Source: Kitasatospora cinereorecta (GTDB taxonomy: Bacteria; Actinomycetota; Actinomycetes; Streptomycetales; Streptomycetaceae). From it: a DNA stretch of 64,000 nt. Location: assembly GCF_024172095.1 (NCBI RefSeq), contig NZ_JAMZDX010000006.1, positions 310,001 to 374,000 on the forward strand, written 5' to 3'. Both the position numbers and the translations under genes were made by a program. Below the pieces are notes generated by a model, which ran no database searches, was not told where the DNA came from, and saw only the letters and a program-made list of their open reading frames with translations. Below, one piece after another: positions 8,177-15,147 of the stretch (the first letter of the stretch is position 1; every line of letters begins with the position of its first letter).

Positions 8177-8210
8177 TGGACGGCGGTCGGCGGGCAGCCG
8201 GTCCGCCGGG

Positions 8211-9626
8211 TCAGGTGGACCTGCCGTCCCGGCGGACCGGGCGGGCGGCCGGGACGGACACCGCGGCGGTCACGCCCGCGGGGGTGACGAAGGCGACCAG
8301 CAGCTGTTCCATCAGGGCGCTGCGGGCCGCCTCGTCCAGTTGCTGGGCGGTGGCCCGCTCCAGGCGACGGACGGCGAGCGCCGCCGCCTCCACCGCGTCG
8401 TCCACCAGGACCGTGCGCAGGCCCGCGTCCAGGTCGGCGAGGCGCCGGCGGCGCATCGACTCGGAGACCTCCGGGGCGTAGTCCAGGGCGAGCGGCTGCA
8501 CCGAGTACACCTCCAGCCCGGCCGGGGCGGTCTCGGCCGCCAGCGCCCGGGTGAGCTCGTCGGCGAACCACTGGCCGTCGCGCAGGGCCGGTCCGGGCTG
8601 GGCAGATCCGGGCTGGGCAGATCCGGGCTGGGTGGATCCGGGCTGGGCGGCTCCCGGCTCCGCGTTGGAGTCGCAGGGCAGGGTGGAGGCGATCCGGGTC
8701 AGCACCGCCTGGGTCTGTTCGCGCAGGTAGGTCTCGTGGTCGGCGATGCCGAGGATCGCCCGGGCGGTGTCCTTGACCCGCCAGACGATCAGCAGCCGCA
8801 CCACCAGCGGCGTGCCCGTGCGGTCGGTGACGTGGACCGGTTCGCTGCGCCAGTGCCGCAGCCGGACGTCCACCCGGCGACGGCGCATCAGCGGGTTGAC
8901 CCAGACCAGGCCGGTGCGGCGGACGGTGCCCCGGTAGCGGCCCCAGCGGGTGAGCACCCGGGTCTGGCCGCCGGGGTTGGGGAGCAGGCCGGAGAGGGCC
9001 AGCAGGAGCAGTACTCCGGCGCCGGCCGCGGCGGCGATCTCCTGCCCGGTGACCACCGGTCCGCCGGTCGCCCGGACGGCGGCGCTGCGGATGTCCGGCA
9101 GCGCGGCGAGGCGCGGGACCACGCCCGTACGGGCGAGCACCAGGACCGCGCCGATCACGCCGAGCAGGATGGCCAGCAGCGGGATCCAGCCGGGCAGGGC
9201 GAAGGCGCGCTGCTCGCGCAGCGACTGGTCGGCGCGCGGGGGGCGGCGGACGGCGGGGGCGTCCGCTGTGGTGGACGGGCTGAGGGCCGTGGTGTGGGCC
9301 GTGCTGTTGGCCGGGGTGCGGGTGATGCCGTGGGCGGATGCCGGAACTGCCGACAGCTCGACGGTGTCGGCCAACGCGGCGGCGGGCGAACTGCCGGTCG
9401 GCGGCTGGTGCGGGTGCGACTGCGAGGGCGGGTCGGTGAGGACCCTCGGCAGCGGCCGGGTGGGTGGATCCGTCTCGACCTCGTCCTCGGCCGGCACCGC
9501 CCTGATCAGCGGCTTGGTGACCGCCCTGGCCACCGCCCGGGTCAGCTGGGTGGCGCCGGCGGGGAGGTCGGGCACGGCGGGCGGCCAGGCGGTGGGCAGC
9601 GGTGACGAGTCGCGGGTGACGTCCAT
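8211..9626 (-). CDS. SPFH (stomatin/prohibitin) domain membrane protein
   Basis: A 471-residue protein. Residues 1-130 are low-complexity, Pro/Thr/Ser-rich. Two hydrophobic segments follow (WIPLLAILLGVIGAVLVLA and AAAAGAGVLLLLALSGLLP). The SPFH domain then runs from about residue 220: WGRYRGTVRRTGLVWVNPL, VRLLIVWRVKDTARAILGI, and the C-terminal SMRRRRLADLDAGLRTVLVD coiled region. SPFH proteins form membrane-associated oligomeric scaffolds. A four-copy 15-bp repeat inserts PGSAQ-type pentapeptides in the domain. It starts at the ATG complementary to 9624-9626, 44 nt after the stop of the large secreted protein gene, so the two are probably co-transcribed. Confidence 0.85.
   Translation of the reverse strand: MDVTRDSSPLPTAWPPAVPDLPAGATQLTRAVARAVTKPLIRAVPAEDEVETDPPTRPLPRVLTDPPSQSHPHQPPTGSSPAAALADTVELSAVPASAHGITRTPANSTAHTTALSPSTTADAPAVRRPPRADQSLREQRAFALPGWIPLLAILLGVIGAVLVLARTGVVPRLAALPDIRSAAVRATGGPVVTGQEIAAAAGAGVLLLLALSGLLPNPGGQTRVLTRWGRYRGTVRRTGLVWVNPLMRRRRVDVRLRHWRSEPVHVTDRTGTPLVVRLLIVWRVKDTARAILGIADHETYLREQTQAVLTRIASTLPCDSNAEPGAAQPGSTQPGSAQPGSAQPGPALRDGQWFADELTRALAAETAPAGLEVYSVQPLALDYAPEVSESMRRRRLADLDAGLRTVLVDDAVEAAALAVRRLERATAQQLDEAARSALMEQLLVAFVTPAGVTAAVSVPAARPVRRDGRST
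8592..8651. repeat. Four-copy 15-bp tandem repeat in the SPFH gene
   Basis: TCCGGGCTGGGCAGA and close variants are repeated four times in frame; read on the minus strand they encode a pentapeptide repeat of the type PGSAQ inside the SPFH domain. Copy number is likely to vary between strains. Confidence 0.9.
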
Positions 9627-9670
9627 GCACGGGTCCTCGGGTCTCTGGGTACGGGTGGGGTGACGGCGGG

Positions 9671-12600
9671 TCAGCGGCGACGGGTACCGCTGCCGCGTCC
9701 GAACACCCTTCGGGTCAGCAGGCCCAGTGCGGCCAGCATCAGCAGGACGCCACTGGCGATGCCGCGCCAGCCGGTGGCCTCCGTCCGGTTCGCCGCCGCG
9801 AGCGGGTCGGGCGGCGGGACGGCCCCGGCCCGCGGCGCACCGCTCCTGGCACCGCCCTCCGCGATCGCCTCGTCCGCTGGGCGGGCGATCGCGGTGGTCC
9901 GGCCGACCACCGGCGCCTTGGCGGACGGGACGGCCGAGTCGGCGGAGGCGGCCGAGGCCGACGCGGAGCCGGAGCCGGACGGCGAGCCGGAAGGGCCGGT
10001 GGAGGTGGACACGCCGGGCGACGCGGACGGGCTGCCCGACGTCACGGACGGGGTCGACGGGACGGCCGCTGCGCTGCCGGCCGCGGTCACCGACGGTGCG
10101 ACGGACGGCGTGATCGAGGCGGACGGGACACCACTCGACGGCGCGGCGGTCGAGCTTGCGGGTGCCGCCGGCGCACTGCCCGACGGCGCCACGGCCGGGC
10201 TGCCGGACGGTACGGCTGACGGCGTGGCCGACGGGCTCGCCGAGGCTCCGGCGCTCGTGGACGGGCCGCCCGGCGGAGTGTTCGCCGGACTGCTCACCGG
10301 GCTGCTCGGCGTCGGGGGGCTGCTCGGCGTCGGGTCCGGCGTGGGCGGGCCGACGAACGGCGGGACGACGATCGGGAGCAGGCCCGGCGGCAGCGGCGGG
10401 AGGTCGGCCGGCCCGGCCGTCGGCGTGGTGGCGAGCGCGCTCCCGCTCGGCGTGGCGGACCCGGAGACCGACGGGCCCGCCGTGGGCGAACCCGACGCCG
10501 ACACCGACGCCGAGGGGGACGGCGACGCCGAGGCGGAACCCGACCCCGAGGCCGAGGGCGAGGGCGAGGGCGAGACCGACGGCGCGGCCGATGACGGCGA
10601 AGACGATGGCGACAGCGACGGCGACGGCGAGGCGGGCGGGGTCTCCGGCAGCGACACGTGGATGGTCACCTGGTCCCCCGCCGTGCCGTTGCCCGCGCGG
10701 TCGGTGGCGGTGGCGAGCAGCGTCTGCTCGCCGGCCGCGAGGTCGCGGACGGCGGTGCAGCTCCAGGTGGAGTCGGCGCCGGCCACCCCGCTGCACAGGG
10801 TGGCGCGCTCCTCGCCGGGGGCACGGGCCGTGACGGTGACGGTGGTGCCGGGTTCGGCGCGGCCGCTGAGTCGGGGACGGGCGGTGTGGATGGTCTCGCC
10901 GGGGGCCTGGGAGAGCAGCACGGGCTTGTCCGGCGGGACGGTGTCGACGGTGAGGGCGACCGGCTTGCCGTCGGTGCGGTTTCCGGCCGCGTCGACGGCG
11001 ACGGCGGCGAGCTGGTGGCGGCCGTCGGAGAGGTTCTCGACCGGCAGGCAGGACCAGCTGCCGTCGGCGGCGACGGCGGTGCTGCAGACGTCGGCGGCGG
11101 GCCGGCCGCCCTGGGCGGTGTCGACGACGGAGACGGTGGACTCGGGTTCGCCGAGGCCGGTGACCAACAGGCCCGGGTCGTTGGTGAATTCGGGCAGGGT
11201 GAGCTGGGGGGCGGTCGGCGGCGCCGTCTTGACGGTGATACGGACCGGGTCGCCGCGCAGCACCATGCCGCCCTTGGTGGTCTCCACCGGGACGAGGCTG
11301 TGCCGGCCGGGCGTGAGGGCGTGGTCGGGCCGGCAGGACCAGGTGCCGTCCGCGCCGGCGTGCGCGGTGCACAGCGTGGTGTCGCCCTCCGTGACGGCGA
11401 CGCCGGCGCCGGCCACCGCGCCCTCGCCGCGGAACTCGGGGCGCTGGTCGGCGGTGACGGTGCCGGTGACCGGTGTGGAGAGTTCCGGGTGGGCGGCGCC
11501 CACCGAGACGGCGATCCGCTGGTCGACGACCTCGCCGGAGTCGGCGAAGCCGCCGGGGCCGACCAGTTGGGAGCCGTTGCGGGCGATCCGCAGCCGGGCC
11601 CAGGTCTGGCCGCTGCCGGCGCCCTTGGGGACGGTCCACTCCAGGGCGGCGGTGGCGGCGCCGGACGGGACGTCGGCCTGCACCCGCTCGGTGGCGTCGA
11701 AGCGGCCGTTGTGGTCGAAGTCGATCCAGCCGGCCAGGGTGGCCGTCCCGGAGCCGGGGCTGACCGGGACGTCCAGGTGGTAGTACCGCCCGACCGCGGC
11801 CTCGGCCGGGAAGACCAGCGTGGGGTCGGTGCCCTGGTAGTCGCCGCGTCCGGGCTGCAGCTGGGGCGGGACGGGGTTGGACCAGAGGCTGCGCCGGGCG
11901 GCGCCGCCGTCCGTCTGCACCACCGGTCCCGGGTCGGCGGGCGGGGGCGCCGGGGCGCCGGGGCCGCCGACCAATGGCTGGTCGACCGTCCCGGCCAGTC
12001 CGGGGCGGGCGGTGCGGGTGGTGGTGGCGGCGTCCTTGCCGAGGAACAGGTCGGAGATCACGTGCGAGGCGTTGCCGTAGCCCGGCGGTGCGGTGCCGAG
12101 GTCCTCGTCGACGGTGACGGTGTACGCCTGGCGCAGCGCGGGCGGGGCGGTGGTGGAGCCGGCCCGGGCGGTCGAGCGCTGTTCGACCCGGAAGGTGACG
12201 GTGGAGACGGTTCCGCCGAGTTCGAGGGTGCCGGCGCCGGCGTCGGTGCCGTCCTTGCCGCCGTCGCCGGCCGGGGCGAGTTCGCCGGGGGCGACGGTCC
12301 AGCCGGGCCAGGCGGTGCGGCCGACCAGGGTCGGGGCGCCGGGCGAGCCGCCGCTGACGGTCAGCCGGGTCGCGGTGCTGGTGGTGCCGGTCTTGCCGGT
12401 GGCCAGGCCGGCGAGGCCGCTGAGGTGCAGCCGGGGGTTGCGGACCGGCCGGGAGAAGGTGAGCTGGAGGGTGCCCAGGGTGTGCCAGGACCCGTCGGCG
12501 ACGGGGCGCTGTTCGGCGACGGTGAAGGTCTCAGCCGGGTCGCCGGGACGAATGCCGTCGGAGTAGGCGGGGGCGGCGCCTGTGGCGGCGCCTGCGGCAC

Positions 12601-12883
12601 TGGCGGCGCGTTCCGCGAGCTTTCCGGGAGCGGCGGTGGACTTCACTCCCGGGAGGGGGGAGAAATCCGCCTGGATGACGAAACCGGACGGCAGGACGGC
12701 GCGGCGTTCGGCGCTCCAGGCGTTCGGTGACTGCTGGGCGTGGACCAGTGGCGAATCGAGGCCGGCCAGCAGCCCGGTGGCGAGCACGGCCGCGGCGCTC
12801 CGGGTGACGGTGCGCCGTGTCCCGGTGCGGAGGACCGGCCGGGCGGCGGAGGCGCGGGCCCGGTGGGGGAACTGTCGGCGCAT
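9671..12883 (-). CDS. Large secreted surface protein with GEVED and Ig-like domains, Ser/Pro stalk and C-terminal membrane anchor
   Basis: About 1070 residues. Residues 1-52 form a long signal peptide with Arg-rich n-region, hydrophobic TRSAAAVLATGLLAGL, and a probable cleavage near VHAQQ. A beta-rich N-terminal region runs to about 330. A GEVED-type domain with WIDFDHNGRFDATERVQ is at about 370-465. Three Ig-like repeats follow (about 468-741), each with a DGTWSC-type motif and paired Cys. A 270-residue Ser/Pro/Ala stalk ends in one hydrophobic helix (ASGVLLMLAALGLLTRRVF) and a basic tail. There is no LPXTG sortase signal, so anchoring is by the membrane helix. A cell-surface adhesin or scaffold role is inferred. 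It lies upstream of the SPFH gene on the same strand. Confidence 0.85.
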   Translation of the reverse strand: MRRQFPHRARASAARPVLRTGTRRTVTRSAAAVLATGLLAGLDSPLVHAQQSPNAWSAERRAVLPSGFVIQADFSPLPGVKSTAAPGKLAERAASAAGAATGAAPAYSDGIRPGDPAETFTVAEQRPVADGSWHTLGTLQLTFSRPVRNPRLHLSGLAGLATGKTGTTSTATRLTVSGGSPGAPTLVGRTAWPGWTVAPGELAPAGDGGKDGTDAGAGTLELGGTVSTVTFRVEQRSTARAGSTTAPPALRQAYTVTVDEDLGTAPPGYGNASHVISDLFLGKDAATTTRTARPGLAGTVDQPLVGGPGAPAPPPADPGPVVQTDGGAARRSLWSNPVPPQLQPGRGDYQGTDPTLVFPAEAAVGRYYHLDVPVSPGSGTATLAGWIDFDHNGRFDATERVQADVPSGAATAALEWTVPKGAGSGQTWARLRIARNGSQLVGPGGFADSGEVVDQRIAVSVGAAHPELSTPVTGTVTADQRPEFRGEGAVAGAGVAVTEGDTTLCTAHAGADGTWSCRPDHALTPGRHSLVPVETTKGGMVLRGDPVRITVKTAPPTAPQLTLPEFTNDPGLLVTGLGEPESTVSVVDTAQGGRPAADVCSTAVAADGSWSCLPVENLSDGRHQLAAVAVDAAGNRTDGKPVALTVDTVPPDKPVLLSQAPGETIHTARPRLSGRAEPGTTVTVTARAPGEERATLCSGVAGADSTWSCTAVRDLAAGEQTLLATATDRAGNGTAGDQVTIHVSLPETPPASPSPSLSPSSSPSSAAPSVSPSPSPSASGSGSASASPSPSASVSASGSPTAGPSVSGSATPSGSALATTPTAGPADLPPLPPGLLPIVVPPFVGPPTPDPTPSSPPTPSSPVSSPANTPPGGPSTSAGASASPSATPSAVPSGSPAVAPSGSAPAAPASSTAAPSSGVPSASITPSVAPSVTAAGSAAAVPSTPSVTSGSPSASPGVSTSTGPSGSPSGSGSASASAASADSAVPSAKAPVVGRTTAIARPADEAIAEGGARSGAPRAGAVPPPDPLAAANRTEATGWRGIASGVLLMLAALGLLTRRVFGRGSGTRRR

Positions 12884-13179
12884 CCGGCTCTCCTCTCGGT
12901 GTCGTCCGGCCAAGTCGTGGGTCCCGGATGGCTTCTGACACGTCAATAACATCTGACAAAAGGGAATCACGATGGGGAGTCCGTCATACCGCGACACCTG
13001 GACATTCGTCCGGGTACCACCCGATTGGCGGCCGCCCTTCCGTGAGCAACGGAAGGGCGGTGCGCGGCCCGACCTGCGGCAGGAAAAGACCGGCCGAACG
13101 GGACTTCTCCCGAAAGCCGCTGAGTATTCATCACCTCGGTCTGTTCGAATTGCGGGGCCTTTCAGTAGAGTCGACCCCC
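12884..13179. other. Divergent promoter region with a hairpin
   Basis: This region lies between the secreted-protein gene and the flavohaemoprotein unit. It is AT-richer at 12935-12960 (CGTCAATAACATCTGACAAA) and contains an 11-bp inverted repeat, 13032-13042 with 13050-13060. A -10-like TAGAGT is at 13166-13171. No gene other than the short ORF at 13180 is supported. Confidence 0.5.
13143..13179 (+). promoter_or_regulatory. Probable promoter of the flavohaemoprotein unit, leaderless
   Basis: TAGAGT at 13166-13171 fits the vegetative -10 consensus; TTCGAA at 13144-13149 is a weak -35, 16 nt upstream. The predicted transcription start is at about 13178-13180, coinciding with the ATG of the 33-codon ORF. 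Confidence 0.45.
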
Positions 13180-13281
13180 ATGACCACGAATCCGGCCACC
13201 GCCCCGCTCCAAGGCCCTGCCGGCGAACCGGCGGCGGACCTCTGCGGGTGGTTTCTGTTCGAGTACGAGCGCTCGCGCTGA
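13180..13281 (+). CDS. Short 33-residue ORF, possible leader peptide of the flavohaemoprotein gene
   Basis: ATG 13180 opens a 33-codon frame: a Thr/Pro/Ala-rich first half, then the distinctive aromatic ending DLCGWFLFEYERSR. The stop codon is 10 nt before the flavohaemoprotein GTG, and the TGAGG at the stop provides that gene's only recognisable ribosome-binding site, so translational coupling is likely. The ATG has no ribosome-binding site but sits where transcription should start, fitting a leaderless gene. I recognise no family. A regulatory leader peptide or a small peptide product are both possible; chance is the alternative. Confidence 0.45.
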   Translation: MTTNPATAPLQGPAGEPAADLCGWFLFEYERSR

Positions 13282-13291
13282 GGCCGTCCCG

Positions 13292-14473
13292 GTGCCCTTC
13301 GATCCCGCGGTCGTCCGCGCCAGCTTCGCCGTCGTCGAGCGCCGCGCCGATCAGCTGACCCGGTTCTTCTACGCCCACCTGTTCACCCACAACCCGGGTT
13401 TCCAGGCCCTGTTCCCCGAACGTCTCGCCGAGCAGCGCGACCGGTTCTTCGCCGCCCTCACCCAGTTGGTGCTGCGGCTGGACGAACCCGGCCGACTGGC
13501 CGGCTACCTGGCGGCGCTCGGCCGCGACCACCGCAAGTTCCGGGTCGGTCCCGAGCACTTCCCCGCCGTCGGCGCCAGCCTGATCGCCGCCCTTCGGCAC
13601 TTCTCCGGGCACTCCTGGACGGCCGCGATCGAGAAGGCCTGGCAGGAGGCGTACACCGAGCTCTCCGACGCGATGATCGCCGCCGCCCGGGCCGTCCCCG
13701 CCGACGCCCCGCGCTGGTGGGACGCCGAGGTGGTCGACCGCCGGCGGGCCGCCGCCGACCTGGTGGTGCTCACCCTGGCCCCCGGCCACCCGTACCCGTT
13801 CACCGCCGGCCAGTACCTGACCGCCTGCTCCGCCCGCCGGCCGCAGGTCTGGCGCCCGTACTCGATCGCCTGTGCGCCGCGTCCGGACAACACCCTGGAG
13901 CTGCACGTCCGGCGCGTCCCGGACGGGCTGCTCTCCACCGCTCTGGTCAACGACGTCCTGCCGGGCGAGCGGCTGCGGATCGGCCCGCCGCTCGGCGACG
14001 CCGTCCTGGACCCGCACTCCGACCGGCCGCTGCTCGCCGTCGCCGGCGGCTCCGGCTGGGGCCGGATCAAGGCGCTCGTCGAACAGCTCGCCCTGGACGG
14101 CGGCCGGCCCGCCACGGTCTACCTGGCCGACCGCGCGGGCGGCCCGTACGACCGGGCCGCGGCCGAGCGGCTGGCGGACCGCCACCCGTGGCTGCGGACG
14201 GTGCTCCCCGCGGCCGGGGGCGGCGGGGCGGCGTGGTTGCGGGAGCGGCTGGGCCGGCACGGCGACTGCGCCGGGCACGAGGTGCATCTGAGCGGGCCGC
14301 CCGGCCTTGCCCGCGCGCTGGGCCGGCAACTGGTCGGCCAGGGCGCCGACCCGGCGTCGATCCGGCACGACCCGGGCGCCGACACCTTCAACCGGGCCCG
14401 CCCGCTCACCCCCGGCGAGTGGTTCCTCGACCACCGGGACGTCCCCTGGATCAACCGCACCGAGCTGGGCTGA
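13292..14473 (+). CDS. Flavohaemoprotein (globin fused to FAD/NAD reductase)
   Basis: A 393-residue two-part protein. The N-terminal globin (about residues 1-135) has FFYAHLFTHNPGFQALFP, DRFFAALTQLV and LGRDHRKF, whose His is the likely proximal haem ligand. The C-terminal ferredoxin-reductase part has the FAD motif RPYS at residues 188-191 and the NAD-side motif GGSGWGRIKALVEQL. Proteins with this layout typically convert nitric oxide to nitrate with NAD(P)H and O2; that role is inferred. GTG 13292 is supported by the globin start FDPAVVRASFAVVERRAD. It follows the 33-codon ORF by 10 nt and is closed by a hairpin terminator. Confidence 0.88.
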   Translation: MPFDPAVVRASFAVVERRADQLTRFFYAHLFTHNPGFQALFPERLAEQRDRFFAALTQLVLRLDEPGRLAGYLAALGRDHRKFRVGPEHFPAVGASLIAALRHFSGHSWTAAIEKAWQEAYTELSDAMIAAARAVPADAPRWWDAEVVDRRRAAADLVVLTLAPGHPYPFTAGQYLTACSARRPQVWRPYSIACAPRPDNTLELHVRRVPDGLLSTALVNDVLPGERLRIGPPLGDAVLDPHSDRPLLAVAGGSGWGRIKALVEQLALDGGRPATVYLADRAGGPYDRAAAERLADRHPWLRTVLPAAGGGGAAWLRERLGRHGDCAGHEVHLSGPPGLARALGRQLVGQGADPASIRHDPGADTFNRARPLTPGEWFLDHRDVPWINRTELG

Positions 14474-14503
14474 GACCGCACCCGGAGCGGAGCCCGGGAA
14501 CGA

Positions 14504-14535
14504 CGAAGGCCCCGGGCTGCTGCCCGGGGCCTTCG
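14504..14535. terminator. Bidirectional hairpin between the flavohaemoprotein and tRNA-Arg genes
   Basis: A 14-bp perfect stem (14504-14517 with 14522-14535) and 4-nt loop between converging transcription units. Confidence 0.85.
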
Positions 14536-14540
14536 GCTGG

Positions 14541-14613
14541 TGCGCTCAGCAGGATTCGAACCTGCAACCTCTTGATCCGTAGTCAAGTGCTCTATCCGTT
14601 GAGCTATGAGCGC
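14541..14613 (-). tRNA. tRNA-Arg (anticodon ACG), copy 1
   Basis: A 73-nt cloverleaf on the minus strand: acceptor GCGCTCA paired with TGAGCGC, anticodon loop CTACGGA with anticodon ACG (complement of 14578-14580), and T-loop GGTTCGAATCC. A34 is expected to be converted to inosine by TadA, encoded in this window. CCA is not encoded. It is identical to copy 2. Confidence 0.96.
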
Positions 14614-14650
14614 TCGTACGGCCCTGGAAGGACCGCGAGCGGTGGGTTGG

Positions 14651-14723
14651 TGCGCTCAGCAGGATTCGAACCTGCAACCTCTTGATCCGTAGTCAAGTGC
14701 TCTATCCGTTGAGCTATGAGCGC
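14651..14723 (-). tRNA. tRNA-Arg (anticodon ACG), copy 2
   Basis: Identical in sequence to copy 1 and placed 110 bp away in the same orientation; a few flanking bases on each side are also identical, indicating a recent tandem duplication. Upstream of copy 1 in the direction of transcription, so both may be made from one precursor. Confidence 0.96.
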
Positions 14724-14849
14724 TCGCCCCGGCGGACTGGCCTCCTGGGCGGTGCGGGGACAACATTACATGACCTGCGACGCGGGGCGAAATCGATTGC
14801 CGCCGACCCTCCGCAGCCCCTCGCCGGTCCCTCGTCACGGGCATGCGAA

Positions 14850-14880
14850 GAGCCCCGGTGATCGATGATCACCGGGGCTC
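14850..14880 (-). terminator. Hairpin terminator after tRNA-Ser(GCT)
   Basis: A 14-bp perfect stem (14850-14863 with 14867-14880) and a 3-nt loop, starting 9 nt past the 3' end of the tRNA on the minus strand. Confidence 0.8.
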
Positions 14881-14888
14881 CCGTGAGG

Positions 14889-14979
14889 CGGAGGCGGAGG
14901 GATTTGAACCCTCGATGGGCTTTAAGACCCAAACCGCATTAGCAGTGCGGCGCCATAGACCGGACTAGGCGACGCCTCC
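14889..14979 (-). tRNA. tRNA-Ser (anticodon GCT)
   Basis: A class II tRNA of about 91 nt on the minus strand. The acceptor is GGAGGCG with CGCCTCC; the anticodon stem is CCGCA/TGCGG with loop CTGCTAA, giving anticodon GCT for AGC/AGU. A long variable arm and T-loop GGTTCAAATCC are present. One of three serine isoacceptors in the window. Confidence 0.96.
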
Positions 14980-15147
14980 CTCACTCGAACCGCGCCGGCC
15001 AGGCCGACGCACTCCGTGCGAAAGCGATGATGCCACAGCGCGAGGCCCCGGCACCAACCACCGACAACGATACTGGGCGGGTCCTCCGCGACGCAAAGAA
15101 GAATGAGATACTTCGGGTTCCGGAGAGCCGTGAGGAGACCTGTCGAC

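Noticed and set aside
8211..11639. A 1142-codon open frame on the minus strand through the SPFH gene
   Set aside because: Its first two thirds are the shadow of the secreted stalk protein in another frame; the SPFH protein starts at 9626.
13032..13060. Intrinsic terminator between the divergent secreted-protein and flavohaemoprotein genes
   Set aside because: The 11-bp hairpin lies upstream of both start codons, so it cannot terminate either known gene; it is listed only as a structure in the gap.
9671..14434. A 1587-codon open frame on the minus strand
   Set aside because: Only the part from ATG 12883 is coding; the upstream 517 codons lie antisense to the flavohaemoprotein gene and tRNA-Arg and have no conserved sequence.
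14539..14726. Repeated units suggesting a CRISPR-like array
   Set aside because: The two repeats are tRNA-Arg genes; no third copy and no spacer pattern.
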